A stretch of 64,000 nt of DNA, taken from NCBI RefSeq assembly GCF_001625595.1, contig NZ_AUXT01000154.1:1-64000 (forward strand). Direction: 5' to 3'. Under the pieces are notes generated by a model. The model made no database searches and was not told the origin of the DNA. It worked only from the letters and a program-made list of their open reading frames with translations. The number at the start of each line of letters is the position of its first letter. Position 1 is the first letter of the stretch. This stretch comes from Pseudoalteromonas luteoviolacea NCIMB 1942. Lineage in GTDB: Bacteria; Pseudomonadota; Gammaproteobacteria; Enterobacterales; Alteromonadaceae. This document shows, one piece after another, positions 36,123-43,622 of this stretch. A program made the translations under genes and the position numbers.

Positions 36123-36130
36123 GTTGCCTC

Positions 36131-36715
36131 CTAGCAGGTCAAATAGTCGATGCTTTGCTTCAGTAGCTTGGCACCATCTGGTGTTAAAATAGACTCAGGG
36201 TGGAATTGATACCCGATAACCTTGTCTGTCGTATGATATACAGCCATTGGAATATCTTGGTATTTCGCAATCACTTTGAGTGTGTCAGGTACGCTGGTTG
36301 CCATTAGCGAGTGATATCTTGCAACTGGGAAGCGCTTTCCAAGGCCCGCAAAGACTGGGTGTTCCTCAACATCGATATGTGAAGATTTACCGTGCACAGT
36401 TTCGCCGGCGTGACCAATGGTGCCACCATAGCTTTGCGTAAGAGCTTGCTGACCTAAACATATGCCAAGCATTGGAAATTTGCCTTTGCAGAGATCTATC
36501 AGTTCTAACAAGCAGCCAGCTTCGCTCGGCTTACCAGGACCTGGCGATAATACCAAGACAACAGGTGCGGTTTCATTACACATTTTGTCGTAGATGGTGC
36601 GCGCATCAATATGATTTCGGTACACGACGAGTTCACTGCCAAGCTGAGACAACTCATCAACAAGGTTGTAGCTGAACGAGTCAAAGTTGTCTAAAAAATA
36701 TACTTTAGGCGTCAT
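36131..36715 (-). CDS. trpG: Anthranilate synthase glutamine amidotransferase subunit
   Basis: 194 residues, a stand-alone class I amidotransferase. The nucleophile cysteine is in LGICLGQQALTQSYGG; the His-Glu pair is in YQFHPESILT. It releases ammonia from glutamine for TrpE. The start overlaps the trpE end by 11 bases, so the two subunits are coupled. Confidence 0.97.
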   Translation of the reverse strand: MTPKVYFLDNFDSFSYNLVDELSQLGSELVVYRNHIDARTIYDKMCNETAPVVLVLSPGPGKPSEAGCLLELIDLCKGKFPMLGICLGQQALTQSYGGTIGHAGETVHGKSSHIDVEEHPVFAGLGKRFPVARYHSLMATSVPDTLKVIAKYQDIPMAVYHTTDKVIGYQFHPESILTPDGAKLLKQSIDYLTC

Positions 36716-38285
36716 GACCCACTCCTTGGTAGCTTGATTGAATCGCTTTGATCACCGCACGTGCTTTCGCTTTTGTCTCGTCAGCCTCAGCTTGTGGGTC
36801 TGAATCAAAGACTACACCTGCACCAGCTTGTACATAAGCAGTATCATTTTTTACAAAGGCTGAGCGGATCACAATACAGGTATCCATCGCACCGTCACCA
36901 GTTAAGTAGCCGACGGCACCACCGTAGCTGCCACGACGTTGCTTTTCTGTATCGCGTACTAATTGCGCTGCTTTTACCTTTGGCGCACCAACCAGTGTGC
37001 CCATATTCATACAAGCTTGGTAAGCATGCAGTGCATCAAGGTCTGGTTTAAGCTGACCAACAACACGAGATACTAGGTGCATTACTTGTGAGTAACGGTC
37101 TACTTTTAAAAGCTCTTTAGCGTGGCGCGTACCAGGTACGCTTATTCGCGCTACATCATTGCGTGCTAAGTCCACAAGCATTAAATGCTCAGCGCGCTCT
37201 TTTTTGTCGTCGCGTAATTCAAGCTCAATGCGGCTATCTAAGTCTGGGTTAATGGTACCATCGGCAAATTTTCCACGAGGACGAGTACCCGCTATAGGGT
37301 AAACTTCCACTTGGTTACTTTCTTCACAGTACTTCAATGCCGACTCTGGTGATGCACCAAACAGAACAAACTTTTCATCGCGCATATAAAACATATATGG
37401 ACTTGGGTTTTGTTTCTTTAGGTGTTTGTATGCCGCAAGGGGTCTAGGGCAGGGAAGTGAGAAAGTGCGAGAGGGTACAACTTGGAAAATATCGCCATCG
37501 ACAATATTTTTCTTCAGTTGTGTGACTTGCGCTTTAAACACGTCATCCGAGATATCTACATTCACTTCATGCTCGGAATCTTCTGGTCCTTCCTTATAGG
37601 AGATATATTCGTCACACTGACGATTTAGTTCCTCAAGTTGTCTGCCTACCTCAAAACAATTGGCATGAACATCTGGGCCGTTAAAAACATTACCGATAAG
37701 CTCGGTGGTTTTTACTTGATGATCTATCAATACCATTGTTTCAGCGAGATAAAAGACATAATCAGGACAATCATTTTTGCCATCAGGCACTTCCGGTAAG
37801 GATTCGAAATTTGCCACCATATCGTAGGCAAATACGCCACCTAAAAATACCGAAAACGGCGTGTCTGAGTTACGTTTTATAGAATCAATACAAGTTCTCA
37901 GAGCACTAAAAGCATTATCAGCTTTTAATTTGCTGTACTCATCTAAACTAAGATCCTGAGCATTATAAGTTAGCGTAAGAACTGCATATTCTTTGACAAC
38001 AGTACAGTTATCTACTTTATCTGCGAGATAATTTAGTAATTGTTCACCATTGTTAGACAGTGCACGTACTTTTACTTCCAGTCCGTTACACTCAATTCTC
38101 AATGCAGCATCCGCCAAAATAATACTTTTTACATTGTCCTTGGAATCAATTTCAGCTGACTCCAGTAACAGCGAATTGGGCTTATTGAGGGCCGCGTATA
38201 AAGACAGAGGGCTTGCGATATAATCGCGCCGCTGCCTTATACTTGTCACCTCACCCGGTGTTGTAGTTATATGACTAAAAATCAA
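36705..38285 (-). CDS. trpE: Anthranilate synthase component I
   Basis: 526 residues. The chorismate-binding C-terminal half includes DGDIFQVVPSRTF, ASPESALKY, PIAGTRPRG and GAGVVFDSDPQAEADET. Near the N-terminus SLLLESAEID (L39-S43) matches the LLES element through which tryptophan inhibits TrpE. It is the first enzyme and control point of the pathway. TGAGGTTTG precedes the ATG. The leader in front carries two attenuators. Confidence 0.98.
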   Translation of the reverse strand: MIFSHITTTPGEVTSIRQRRDYIASPLSLYAALNKPNSLLLESAEIDSKDNVKSIILADAALRIECNGLEVKVRALSNNGEQLLNYLADKVDNCTVVKEYAVLTLTYNAQDLSLDEYSKLKADNAFSALRTCIDSIKRNSDTPFSVFLGGVFAYDMVANFESLPEVPDGKNDCPDYVFYLAETMVLIDHQVKTTELIGNVFNGPDVHANCFEVGRQLEELNRQCDEYISYKEGPEDSEHEVNVDISDDVFKAQVTQLKKNIVDGDIFQVVPSRTFSLPCPRPLAAYKHLKKQNPSPYMFYMRDEKFVLFGASPESALKYCEESNQVEVYPIAGTRPRGKFADGTINPDLDSRIELELRDDKKERAEHLMLVDLARNDVARISVPGTRHAKELLKVDRYSQVMHLVSRVVGQLKPDLDALHAYQACMNMGTLVGAPKVKAAQLVRDTEKQRRGSYGGAVGYLTGDGAMDTCIVIRSAFVKNDTAYVQAGAGVVFDSDPQAEADETKAKARAVIKAIQSSYQGVGHDA

Positions 38286-38303
38286 ACCTCATTCCTCTTT
38301 AGT

Positions 38304-38341
38304 ACAAAAAACCCCCCGAAGTATTTTTACTTGCGGGGGGT
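38304..38341 (-). terminator. Attenuator 2: terminator in front of trpE
   Basis: Read on the minus strand, ACCCCCCG(CAAGTA) pairs with (TACTT)CGGGGGGT, followed by TTTTTT. The stem spans 38311-38341 and the T run 38304-38310. Its 5' arm (CCCGC) can pair instead with GCGGG just after the leader-2 stop codon, giving the antiterminator. Confidence 0.88.
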
Positions 38342-38370
38342 GTGTATTTAGTTACAACAATGCCTTCCCG

Positions 38371-38430
38371 CTAATTCAGGCACCACCACCAAGATTCTGT
38401 AGATGAATTGTTGCAAAAATTGTTAATCAT
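38371..38430 (-). CDS. trpL: Trp leader peptide 2
   Basis: Nineteen residues, MINNFCNNSSTESWWWCLN, encoded on the minus strand from an ATG at 38430 to a TAG at 38371. Three consecutive TGG codons sit close to the end, as needed for ribosome stalling when charged tRNA-Trp is scarce. GTGCCT over the last codons can pair with AGGCAT downstream (one wobble) as hairpin 1:2. The ribosome site is weak. It lies between two terminators, which makes it the second of two leader units. Confidence 0.85.
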   Translation of the reverse strand: MINNFCNNSSTESWWWCLN

Positions 38431-38444
38431 TATAAAAATTCCAT

Positions 38445-38473
38445 AAAAAAACCCGCGAGCTCAGCGCGGGTTT
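38445..38473 (-). terminator. Attenuator 1: first terminator of the trp leader
   Basis: AAACCCGCG (minus strand, 38465-38473) pairs perfectly with CGCGGGTTT (38449-38457) around a 7-base loop and is followed by a run of seven T (38445-38451). Its 5' arm ACCCGC is complementary to GCGGGT just after the leader-1 stop codon, so an antiterminator is possible. Confidence 0.9.
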
Positions 38474-38507
38474 ATAAGTCGTCAGACATAACGAATCACA
38501 CCCGCAG

Positions 38508-38555
38508 TTACGAGTGCCACCACCAAACGATTTTTGTTTTTTGTGTTAGATTCAT
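38508..38555 (-). CDS. trpL: Trp leader peptide 1
   Basis: Fifteen residues, MNLTQKTKIVWWWHS, from an ATG at 38555 to a TAA at 38508-38510. It has three consecutive TGG codons. The bases CACTCG over the last codons pair with CGGGTG downstream (one U-G pair), so segment 1:2, 2:3 (GCGGGT with ACCCGC) and 3:4 (terminator) are mutually exclusive, the classical trp attenuator layout. No strong Shine-Dalgarno is visible. Confidence 0.85.
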   Translation of the reverse strand: MNLTQKTKIVWWWHS

Positions 38556-38587
38556 TTGTAAAGTTTTCGTTATTCCGATTTAAGTAG

Positions 38588-38621
38588 GTACAGTAAACCT
38601 TACTCTGGTACAAACTGTCAA
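38588..38621 (-). promoter_or_regulatory. Promoter of the trp operon with possible TrpR operator
   Basis: On the minus strand TTGACA (38616-38621) is a consensus -35. An 18-base spacer leads to TTTACT (38592-38597), four of six to the -10 consensus. This puts the start of the RNA about 30 bases before leader peptide 1, similar to E. coli. The GTAC-to-GTAC segment 38588-38611 overlaps the -10 and has partial dyad symmetry; a TrpR operator there is only a guess. Confidence 0.6.
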
Positions 38622-38794
38622 GTGCAAACATCAAAAAATAACCAATAGCATTAAATAATGTGAATCTATACGAATATTGACCTAGTGCTTAGAGCATATC
38701 AGCCTCGCTAACTGCGACTTTTTAAGTAAATTAAAACGTACGCATAAATCTCCTCGTGATATACTGCGAACGTATGTTTTTAGAGGGTTAAATT

Positions 38795-39643
38795 TTGATT
38801 AAATATGACTTACACAGTCATAGTACTTTTTCTGATGGGCGTTTAGCCGTCGCTGAACTTTTGGAGCGCGCAACAGAAAAAGGCGTTGATGTACTTGCTT
38901 TAACTGATCACGACACCGTGGCTGGTATTCCAGTGGCGCAGCAATATATTGCCGAGCGAAGTCTTGATCTTGAGTTGATCAACGGTGTTGAAATTTCAAC
39001 TAAATGGGAAAGCTTCGAGATACATATTGTCGGCTTAAACATTGATATTGAATCTGCACCACTTCTTGAGCTGTTAAGAACACAACAAAGTAAACGACGT
39101 GAGCGCGCCAAAGAAATTGGAGCCCGACTAGAAAAACGTGGATATGAAGGGATTTACGTACAAGCCTTAGAGTTGGCAAAGGGAGCTGAAATTACCCGTG
39201 CACACTTCGCTAAAGCCCTAGTTGAGCGTGGCATTGCAAAAAATATCCAAAGTGTGTTTAAAAAGTTTCTGGCACGCAATAAAACGGGGTATGTGCCTAG
39301 CAGTTGGTGCACAATGGCAGAAGCAATTGAGGCAATTCATAGCGCTGGAGGCATCGCAGTGCTTGCGCATCCAGGGCGTTACCAAATGTCCAACAAGTGG
39401 CTGCGCAAATTACTAGATGAATTTAGTACATCTGGGGGTAAAGCAATGGAAGTAGCACAGCCACAACAAGCGCCCAGCGAAAGACAGTTTTTAGGGCAGT
39501 TGTCTCGCGAGTATAACCTTCTTGCCAGCCAAGGCTCTGATTTTCATTATCCAACTAGTTGGTTGGATCTAGGAAGAAACCTATACTTACCAAAAGATTG
39601 CCAAGGTGTATGGCAGTTTTGGGGAGCCGCAGAGGAATGTTAG
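38795..39643 (+). CDS. rnm: PHP-domain 5'-3' exoribonuclease RNase AM (YciV/TrpH)
   Basis: 282 residues of PHP phosphoesterase fold. Metal ligands are in YDLHSHSTFSDG, ALTDHDTVAG, INGVEIST, VLAHPGRY and QGSDFHYP. The E. coli homologue trims rRNA 5' ends and degrades short RNAs from the 5' end. It begins with a TTG after GAGGG. The gene is divergent from trp, as in many gammaproteobacteria, which is why it was once called trpH, and it starts a block with yciO two bases downstream. Confidence 0.92.
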   Translation: MIKYDLHSHSTFSDGRLAVAELLERATEKGVDVLALTDHDTVAGIPVAQQYIAERSLDLELINGVEISTKWESFEIHIVGLNIDIESAPLLELLRTQQSKRRERAKEIGARLEKRGYEGIYVQALELAKGAEITRAHFAKALVERGIAKNIQSVFKKFLARNKTGYVPSSWCTMAEAIEAIHSAGGIAVLAHPGRYQMSNKWLRKLLDEFSTSGGKAMEVAQPQQAPSERQFLGQLSREYNLLASQGSDFHYPTSWLDLGRNLYLPKDCQGVWQFWGAAEEC

Positions 39644-39644
39644 C

Positions 39645-40265
39645 ATGAGTCAATTTTTGCATATTCACCCAGATAACCCACAAGCACGTCTGGTCCGACA
39701 AACCGTCGAAATAATTCAAAAGGGTGGGGTGGTGATTTATCCTACTGACTCTGGCTACGCAATTGGCTGCAGCCTCGGCAATAAACAAGCCAAAGAAAGA
39801 ATTGAGCGTATTAGAGGTATCGAAAAGCATCATAATTTCACTTTGATGTGCAGAGATCTATCTGAGTTATCTACCTATGCAAGAGTAGATAATCAAATGT
39901 TTAGAATGATCAAGAACAACACCCCAGGTCCATATACCTTTATTCTCAAGGGCACTAAAGAGGTGCCTCGTCGCCTGCTTAACGATAAGAAGAAAACCAT
40001 CGGGATCCGAGTTACACAGCACCCAATTACCAGTGCAATCTTAGAAGAGTTAAATGAACCGCTGATGTCCTGCTCTTTGATTTTACCGGGTCAACAATTT
40101 ACAGAGTCAGACCCGGATGACATCCATATGCAACTTGAAAAGCATGTAGACCTTATTGTACATGGTGGCTACCTTGTTGAGCAGGCCACTACGGTTATTG
40201 ATATGTCGGACGACAGTATTGAGATTTTACGTCACGGCTGTGGTGATGTGTCGCCATTTGAGTAA
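39645..40265 (+). CDS. yciO: YciO/Sua5/YrdC-type protein
   Basis: 206 residues of YrdC-like fold from the ATG at 39645, one base after the rnm stop codon. Motifs are GGVVIYPTDSGYAIGCSLGN (ATP/threonine site), RKHHNFTLMCR-like EKHHNFTLMCRDLSEL and TIGIRVTQHPI. TsaC/Sua5 relatives make threonylcarbamoyl-AMP for tRNA t6A; YciO is a weaker or divergent paralogue and its cell role is unclear. Cotranscription with rnm and scpA is expected from the spacing. Confidence 0.92.
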   Translation: MSQFLHIHPDNPQARLVRQTVEIIQKGGVVIYPTDSGYAIGCSLGNKQAKERIERIRGIEKHHNFTLMCRDLSELSTYARVDNQMFRMIKNNTPGPYTFILKGTKEVPRRLLNDKKKTIGIRVTQHPITSAILEELNEPLMSCSLILPGQQFTESDPDDIHMQLEKHVDLIVHGGYLVEQATTVIDMSDDSIEILRHGCGDVSPFE

Positions 40266-40267
40266 GC

Positions 40268-41065
40268 ATGACTGAACAACAACAGCAAACACCACTGGCT
40301 TTTTTAAAAGGTGAGGCCGTTTTAGAAAAGCCAGAAGATCTTTATATCCCACCCGATGCCCTACAGGTTATTCTTGAGAGCTTTGAAGGTCCTCTTGACC
40401 TGCTGTTGTATCTTATCAAAAGGCACAAGCTCGACATATTGGAGTTACCAATACTCAGTATTACGCAGCAATATGTTCGCTATGTTGAAATGATGCAAGA
40501 GATGCAGTTAGAACTTGCTGGTGAGTATTTAGTCATGGCGGCGTTACTGGCACAAATAAAATCACGCTTGCTATTACCCAAGCATGAAGAATTAGAAGAA
40601 GAGGAAGATCCCCGCGCCGAGTTGGTTAGGCGCTTGCAAGAGTATGAGCAGTTTAAACAAGCCGCTGAAAATTTAGATAAAATTCCGCGTGTTGATAGAG
40701 ATATTTTTATTGCCCGCGCATTAATTGAAGACGCCAATGACAATGCAGACTCTTTGCCAGACGTTGAACTCAGGGAGCTATTGTTAGCGATGAGTGAAGT
40801 AATGGCTCGTGCCAAAAAATTTGAACATCATCAAATTAGCGCAGAAGCATTATCGACTCGCGAGCGGATGTCTATGATATTGCAATACTTGAGCGAAAAC
40901 CCAAACCCTGTGGAGTTTAGTGTTTTGTTTAGCATGGAAGAGGGAAGAAGTGGTGTTGTAGTAACCTTTATTGCCATGCTAGAGCTTCTAAAAGAACAGT
41001 TGATCGCTATCGTGCAGGTAAATATCGGCAGTGCAATTTATTTGTCATTAAAACTACAAGAGTGA
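40268..41065 (+). CDS. scpA: Segregation and condensation protein A
   Basis: 265 residues. ScpA is the kleisin of the SMC-ScpAB complex. The pattern LESFEGPLDLLLYLIKRHKLDILELPI marks the N-terminal SMC-neck binding part, LAGEYLVMAALLAQIKSRLLLP the following helix, and the C-terminal winged helix is about 205-265. A gammaproteobacterium with MukBEF would not need it; Alteromonadales often keep scpAB. It starts two bases after yciO. Confidence 0.94.
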   Translation: MTEQQQQTPLAFLKGEAVLEKPEDLYIPPDALQVILESFEGPLDLLLYLIKRHKLDILELPILSITQQYVRYVEMMQEMQLELAGEYLVMAALLAQIKSRLLLPKHEELEEEEDPRAELVRRLQEYEQFKQAAENLDKIPRVDRDIFIARALIEDANDNADSLPDVELRELLLAMSEVMARAKKFEHHQISAEALSTRERMSMILQYLSENPNPVEFSVLFSMEEGRSGVVVTFIAMLELLKEQLIAIVQVNIGSAIYLSLKLQE

Positions 41066-41121
41066 TGCGCTCTCTGTCATAATACCGCGCTTTCTACTAG
41101 CCTTATGAAAAATACAGTGAC

Positions 41122-41709
41122 ATGACACGCCGAGTAAGTGACGAGCAATTGGTCGAATTGGTTGAAGCGGCCATATTTGTGGCTGACAAACCACTGTCTA
41201 AAAAACACATGAAAGAAACTGTGTTGCAAGAGATCAGTGTGTCTGACAGACGTTTGCAGCAGGCAATTGAAACCATTTCGGAACATTATCAAACTCGGGG
41301 CATAAAATTAGTTGAAGTGGGTACTGGTTACCGGTTTCAGGCTTGTCCAAGTCTAAGCCCTTGGCTAAACATGTTGTGGCAAGAAAAGGCACCGAAATAC
41401 TCTCGAGCAACGCTCGAGACATTGGCGTTGATAGCCTATCGGCAGCCCATCACCCGAGGTGAAATTGAACAGGTGAGAGGGGTTACAGTAAGTTCTAACA
41501 TAATGAAAAGTTTATTAGAACGTCAGTGGATAAAAGTGGTTGGGCACAAAGAAGTACCTGGTAAGCCAGCGCTTTACGCAACGACCAAGTTATTTTTGGA
41601 CTACTTTTCGCTTACTGGTTTAGATGGTTTACCAAAACTGCCTGAATTACAAAGTGAGAAGCTAGATCAGATGTTAAATGATCCTTCTGTGAGAGAACCA
41701 TCAGAATGA
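41122..41709 (+). CDS. scpB: Segregation and condensation protein B
   Basis: 195 residues with tandem winged helices. Recognisable stretches are [51 protein letters not shown] and [27 protein letters not shown]. ScpB dimers bind ScpA in the condensin-like complex. The stop overlaps the rluB start by 4 bases. Confidence 0.95.
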   Translation: MTRRVSDEQLVELVEAAIFVADKPLSKKHMKETVLQEISVSDRRLQQAIETISEHYQTRGIKLVEVGTGYRFQACPSLSPWLNMLWQEKAPKYSRATLETLALIAYRQPITRGEIEQVRGVTVSSNIMKSLLERQWIKVVGHKEVPGKPALYATTKLFLDYFSLTGLDGLPKLPELQSEKLDQMLNDPSVREPSE

Positions 41710-42566
41710 GTGAAAAGCTACAAAAAGTATTAGCACGTGCGGGCGTTGGCTCGCGTCGTGAAATGGAAAAGTACATTGAGTCTAACCGAGTTAGTGTCGA
41801 TGGCAAGGTGGCAAAACTGGGCGACCGTGTTGAAGAAAATGCCGTGATCCGCGTTGATGGACACGTTGTTAAGATTGAGCAAAAAGAAGAGCGCATCTGC
41901 CGTGTATTGATGTATCACAAACCGGAAGGCGAGCTGTGTACACGCAAAGATCCAGAAGGCAGACGCACAGTGTTTGATAGGTTACCGCGTTTAGAAGGCG
42001 ACCGCTGGATAGCAATAGGTCGATTAGATATTAATACTTCGGGTTTATTGTTATTTACAAATGATGGTGAGCTGGCTAATCGTTTAATGCACCCTAAATA
42101 TGAAGTTGAACGAGAGTACTCGGCTCGCGTGTTTGGTGAAGTCTCGAATCAAACTCTTAAAACCCTAACACAAGGTGTTGAACTAGAAGACGGCCCTGCC
42201 AAATTCTTGTCAATCAAGCCACGCGGTGGAGAGGGGATCAATAAGTGGTTCAACGTGACATTAACAGAAGGGCGTAACCGTGAAGTTCGTCGTTTATGGC
42301 AGTCACAAGACGTTGAAGTATCGAGACTGATCCGTGTTCGTTATGGGAAATTGGAGTTGAACAAGCGCCTTCCTCAAGGCGGTTGGGAAGAGCTGAAACT
42401 AGAAGATGTAAACTATCTTCGTAAATCAGTAAGTCTGCGCCCTGAAACACAAACAAAGCTGTCTGTGATGCCAGAAAAGCGTAAAGATAAACGTGCTAAA
42501 GTGAATCGTATTAGAAAAGCCGTTCATAAACATAACCAGAGACTCAAGCAAAATAAACGTCGCTAG
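41706..42566 (+). CDS. rluB: 23S rRNA pseudouridine(2605) synthase
   Basis: 286 residues. An S4 RNA-binding domain ([21 protein letters not shown]) precedes the RsuA-family catalytic domain with the aspartate in [20 protein letters not shown] and the motif [12 protein letters not shown]. RluB modifies U2605 of 23S rRNA. The C-terminal tail is very basic ([18 protein letters not shown]), usual for RluB. A terminator follows. Confidence 0.96.
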   Translation: MSEKLQKVLARAGVGSRREMEKYIESNRVSVDGKVAKLGDRVEENAVIRVDGHVVKIEQKEERICRVLMYHKPEGELCTRKDPEGRRTVFDRLPRLEGDRWIAIGRLDINTSGLLLFTNDGELANRLMHPKYEVEREYSARVFGEVSNQTLKTLTQGVELEDGPAKFLSIKPRGGEGINKWFNVTLTEGRNREVRRLWQSQDVEVSRLIRVRYGKLELNKRLPQGGWEELKLEDVNYLRKSVSLRPETQTKLSVMPEKRKDKRAKVNRIRKAVHKHNQRLKQNKRR

Positions 42567-42582
42567 ATTTTGCTAGCACAAT

Positions 42583-42610
42583 AAAAAGGGCGCTATGGCG
42601 CCCTTTTTTT
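42583..42610 (+). terminator. Terminator of the rluB block
   Basis: GGGCGC (42588-42593) pairs with GCGCCC (42598-42603), with A's before and seven T's after. It also lies ahead of the yciK stop and can act on that strand. Confidence 0.92.
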
Positions 42611-42628
42611 GATCTCAATAACCGGTGA

Positions 42629-43372
42629 CTACTTAGGTTGTGCGTCTATTGACTGGCCATTTACATCTGCAGAGTCATCAGACATCAAGTATAAGTAAGT
42701 TGGCATTAAATCCTGCGCAGTTTTTAGTGTGTCAGCATCTTCTCCAGGAAATGCGGTTGCGCGCATACTCGTGCGCGTTGCACCTGGGTTGATACAATTA
42801 ACACGGATGTTAGTTTTACCCACTTCGGCTGCCCATGTTTGCATCATTCCCTCTGTCGCAAACTTTGAAATAGCGTACGCGCCCCAAAATTCACGGCCCT
42901 GTCTGCCAACACCAGAAGAGGTGAATATGATGGACGCTTTAGTCGCTTTGCGCATAACTGGAAACAAAAAGCGCGTGATCATGGCCTGGCCCGTTACATT
43001 TACTTTCATGACGTTTTCAAAAGTCGATACACAGAAATGCTCGAGTGGTCCCATTGTGCCTAAAATAGACGCGTTATTTAACAAACCATCCAACTTTCCG
43101 AATTGCTGTTCTATGGTAGCCGCTAGATCGCGATAATGCTGTTTAGTTGCACCTTTGAGGTCCAATGGGACGATGGCCGGTTGTGGATAGCCAGCAGCCA
43201 CAATTTCGTCGTAAACAGCTTCTAATTTACTGGTAGTTTTACCTAGAAGAATAACTGTTGCGCCATGTTTCGCATAATTTATTGCGGCAACACGGCCAAT
43301 ACCGTCACCCGCCCCAGTGACTAAAATCACCTTATTTTCTAGCGCGTTGCTAGCTGCATCATATGTGTGCAT
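42629..43372 (-). CDS. yciK: SDR-family oxidoreductase YciK
   Basis: 247 residues of classical short-chain dehydrogenase fold. Cofactor loop is TGAGDGIG (19-26), the NNAS motif is LLNNASILG, and the catalytic Ser-Tyr-Lys lie in FTSSGVG and GAYAISKFA. The substrate of YciK is not known. It is convergent with rluB, in the conserved rluB-yciK neighbourhood. Confidence 0.95.
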   Translation of the reverse strand: MHTYDAASNALENKVILVTGAGDGIGRVAAINYAKHGATVILLGKTTSKLEAVYDEIVAAGYPQPAIVPLDLKGATKQHYRDLAATIEQQFGKLDGLLNNASILGTMGPLEHFCVSTFENVMKVNVTGQAMITRFLFPVMRKATKASIIFTSSGVGRQGREFWGAYAISKFATEGMMQTWAAEVGKTNIRVNCINPGATRTSMRATAFPGEDADTLKTAQDLMPTYLYLMSDDSADVNGQSIDAQPK

Positions 43373-43622
43373 ATTGGACCTCTAACAAATACATTTGCTA
43401 TATTTTACCATAGTCATGACGCAAGTTATCGAATTTATTGCAAATAGGAGTGGCGAAAGGCTACACTTTGCGTTAAGTTAAACTGGTCTAATGTCTTATT
43501 AAAAGCAAAATTACATAGTTTTAACGAATTATTCTCGGCGGCTTATGGGTGCTTACATCTTAAGGCAGAGGTAAGACTTGACCGAGAAACAATAATAATA
43601 AAATTATGTCGGAGCCAATATA

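Noticed and set aside
38588..38611. TrpR operator in the trp promoter
   Set aside because: The GTAC-flanked segment has only partial symmetry and does not match the TrpR consensus well; mentioned only as a guess within the promoter entry.
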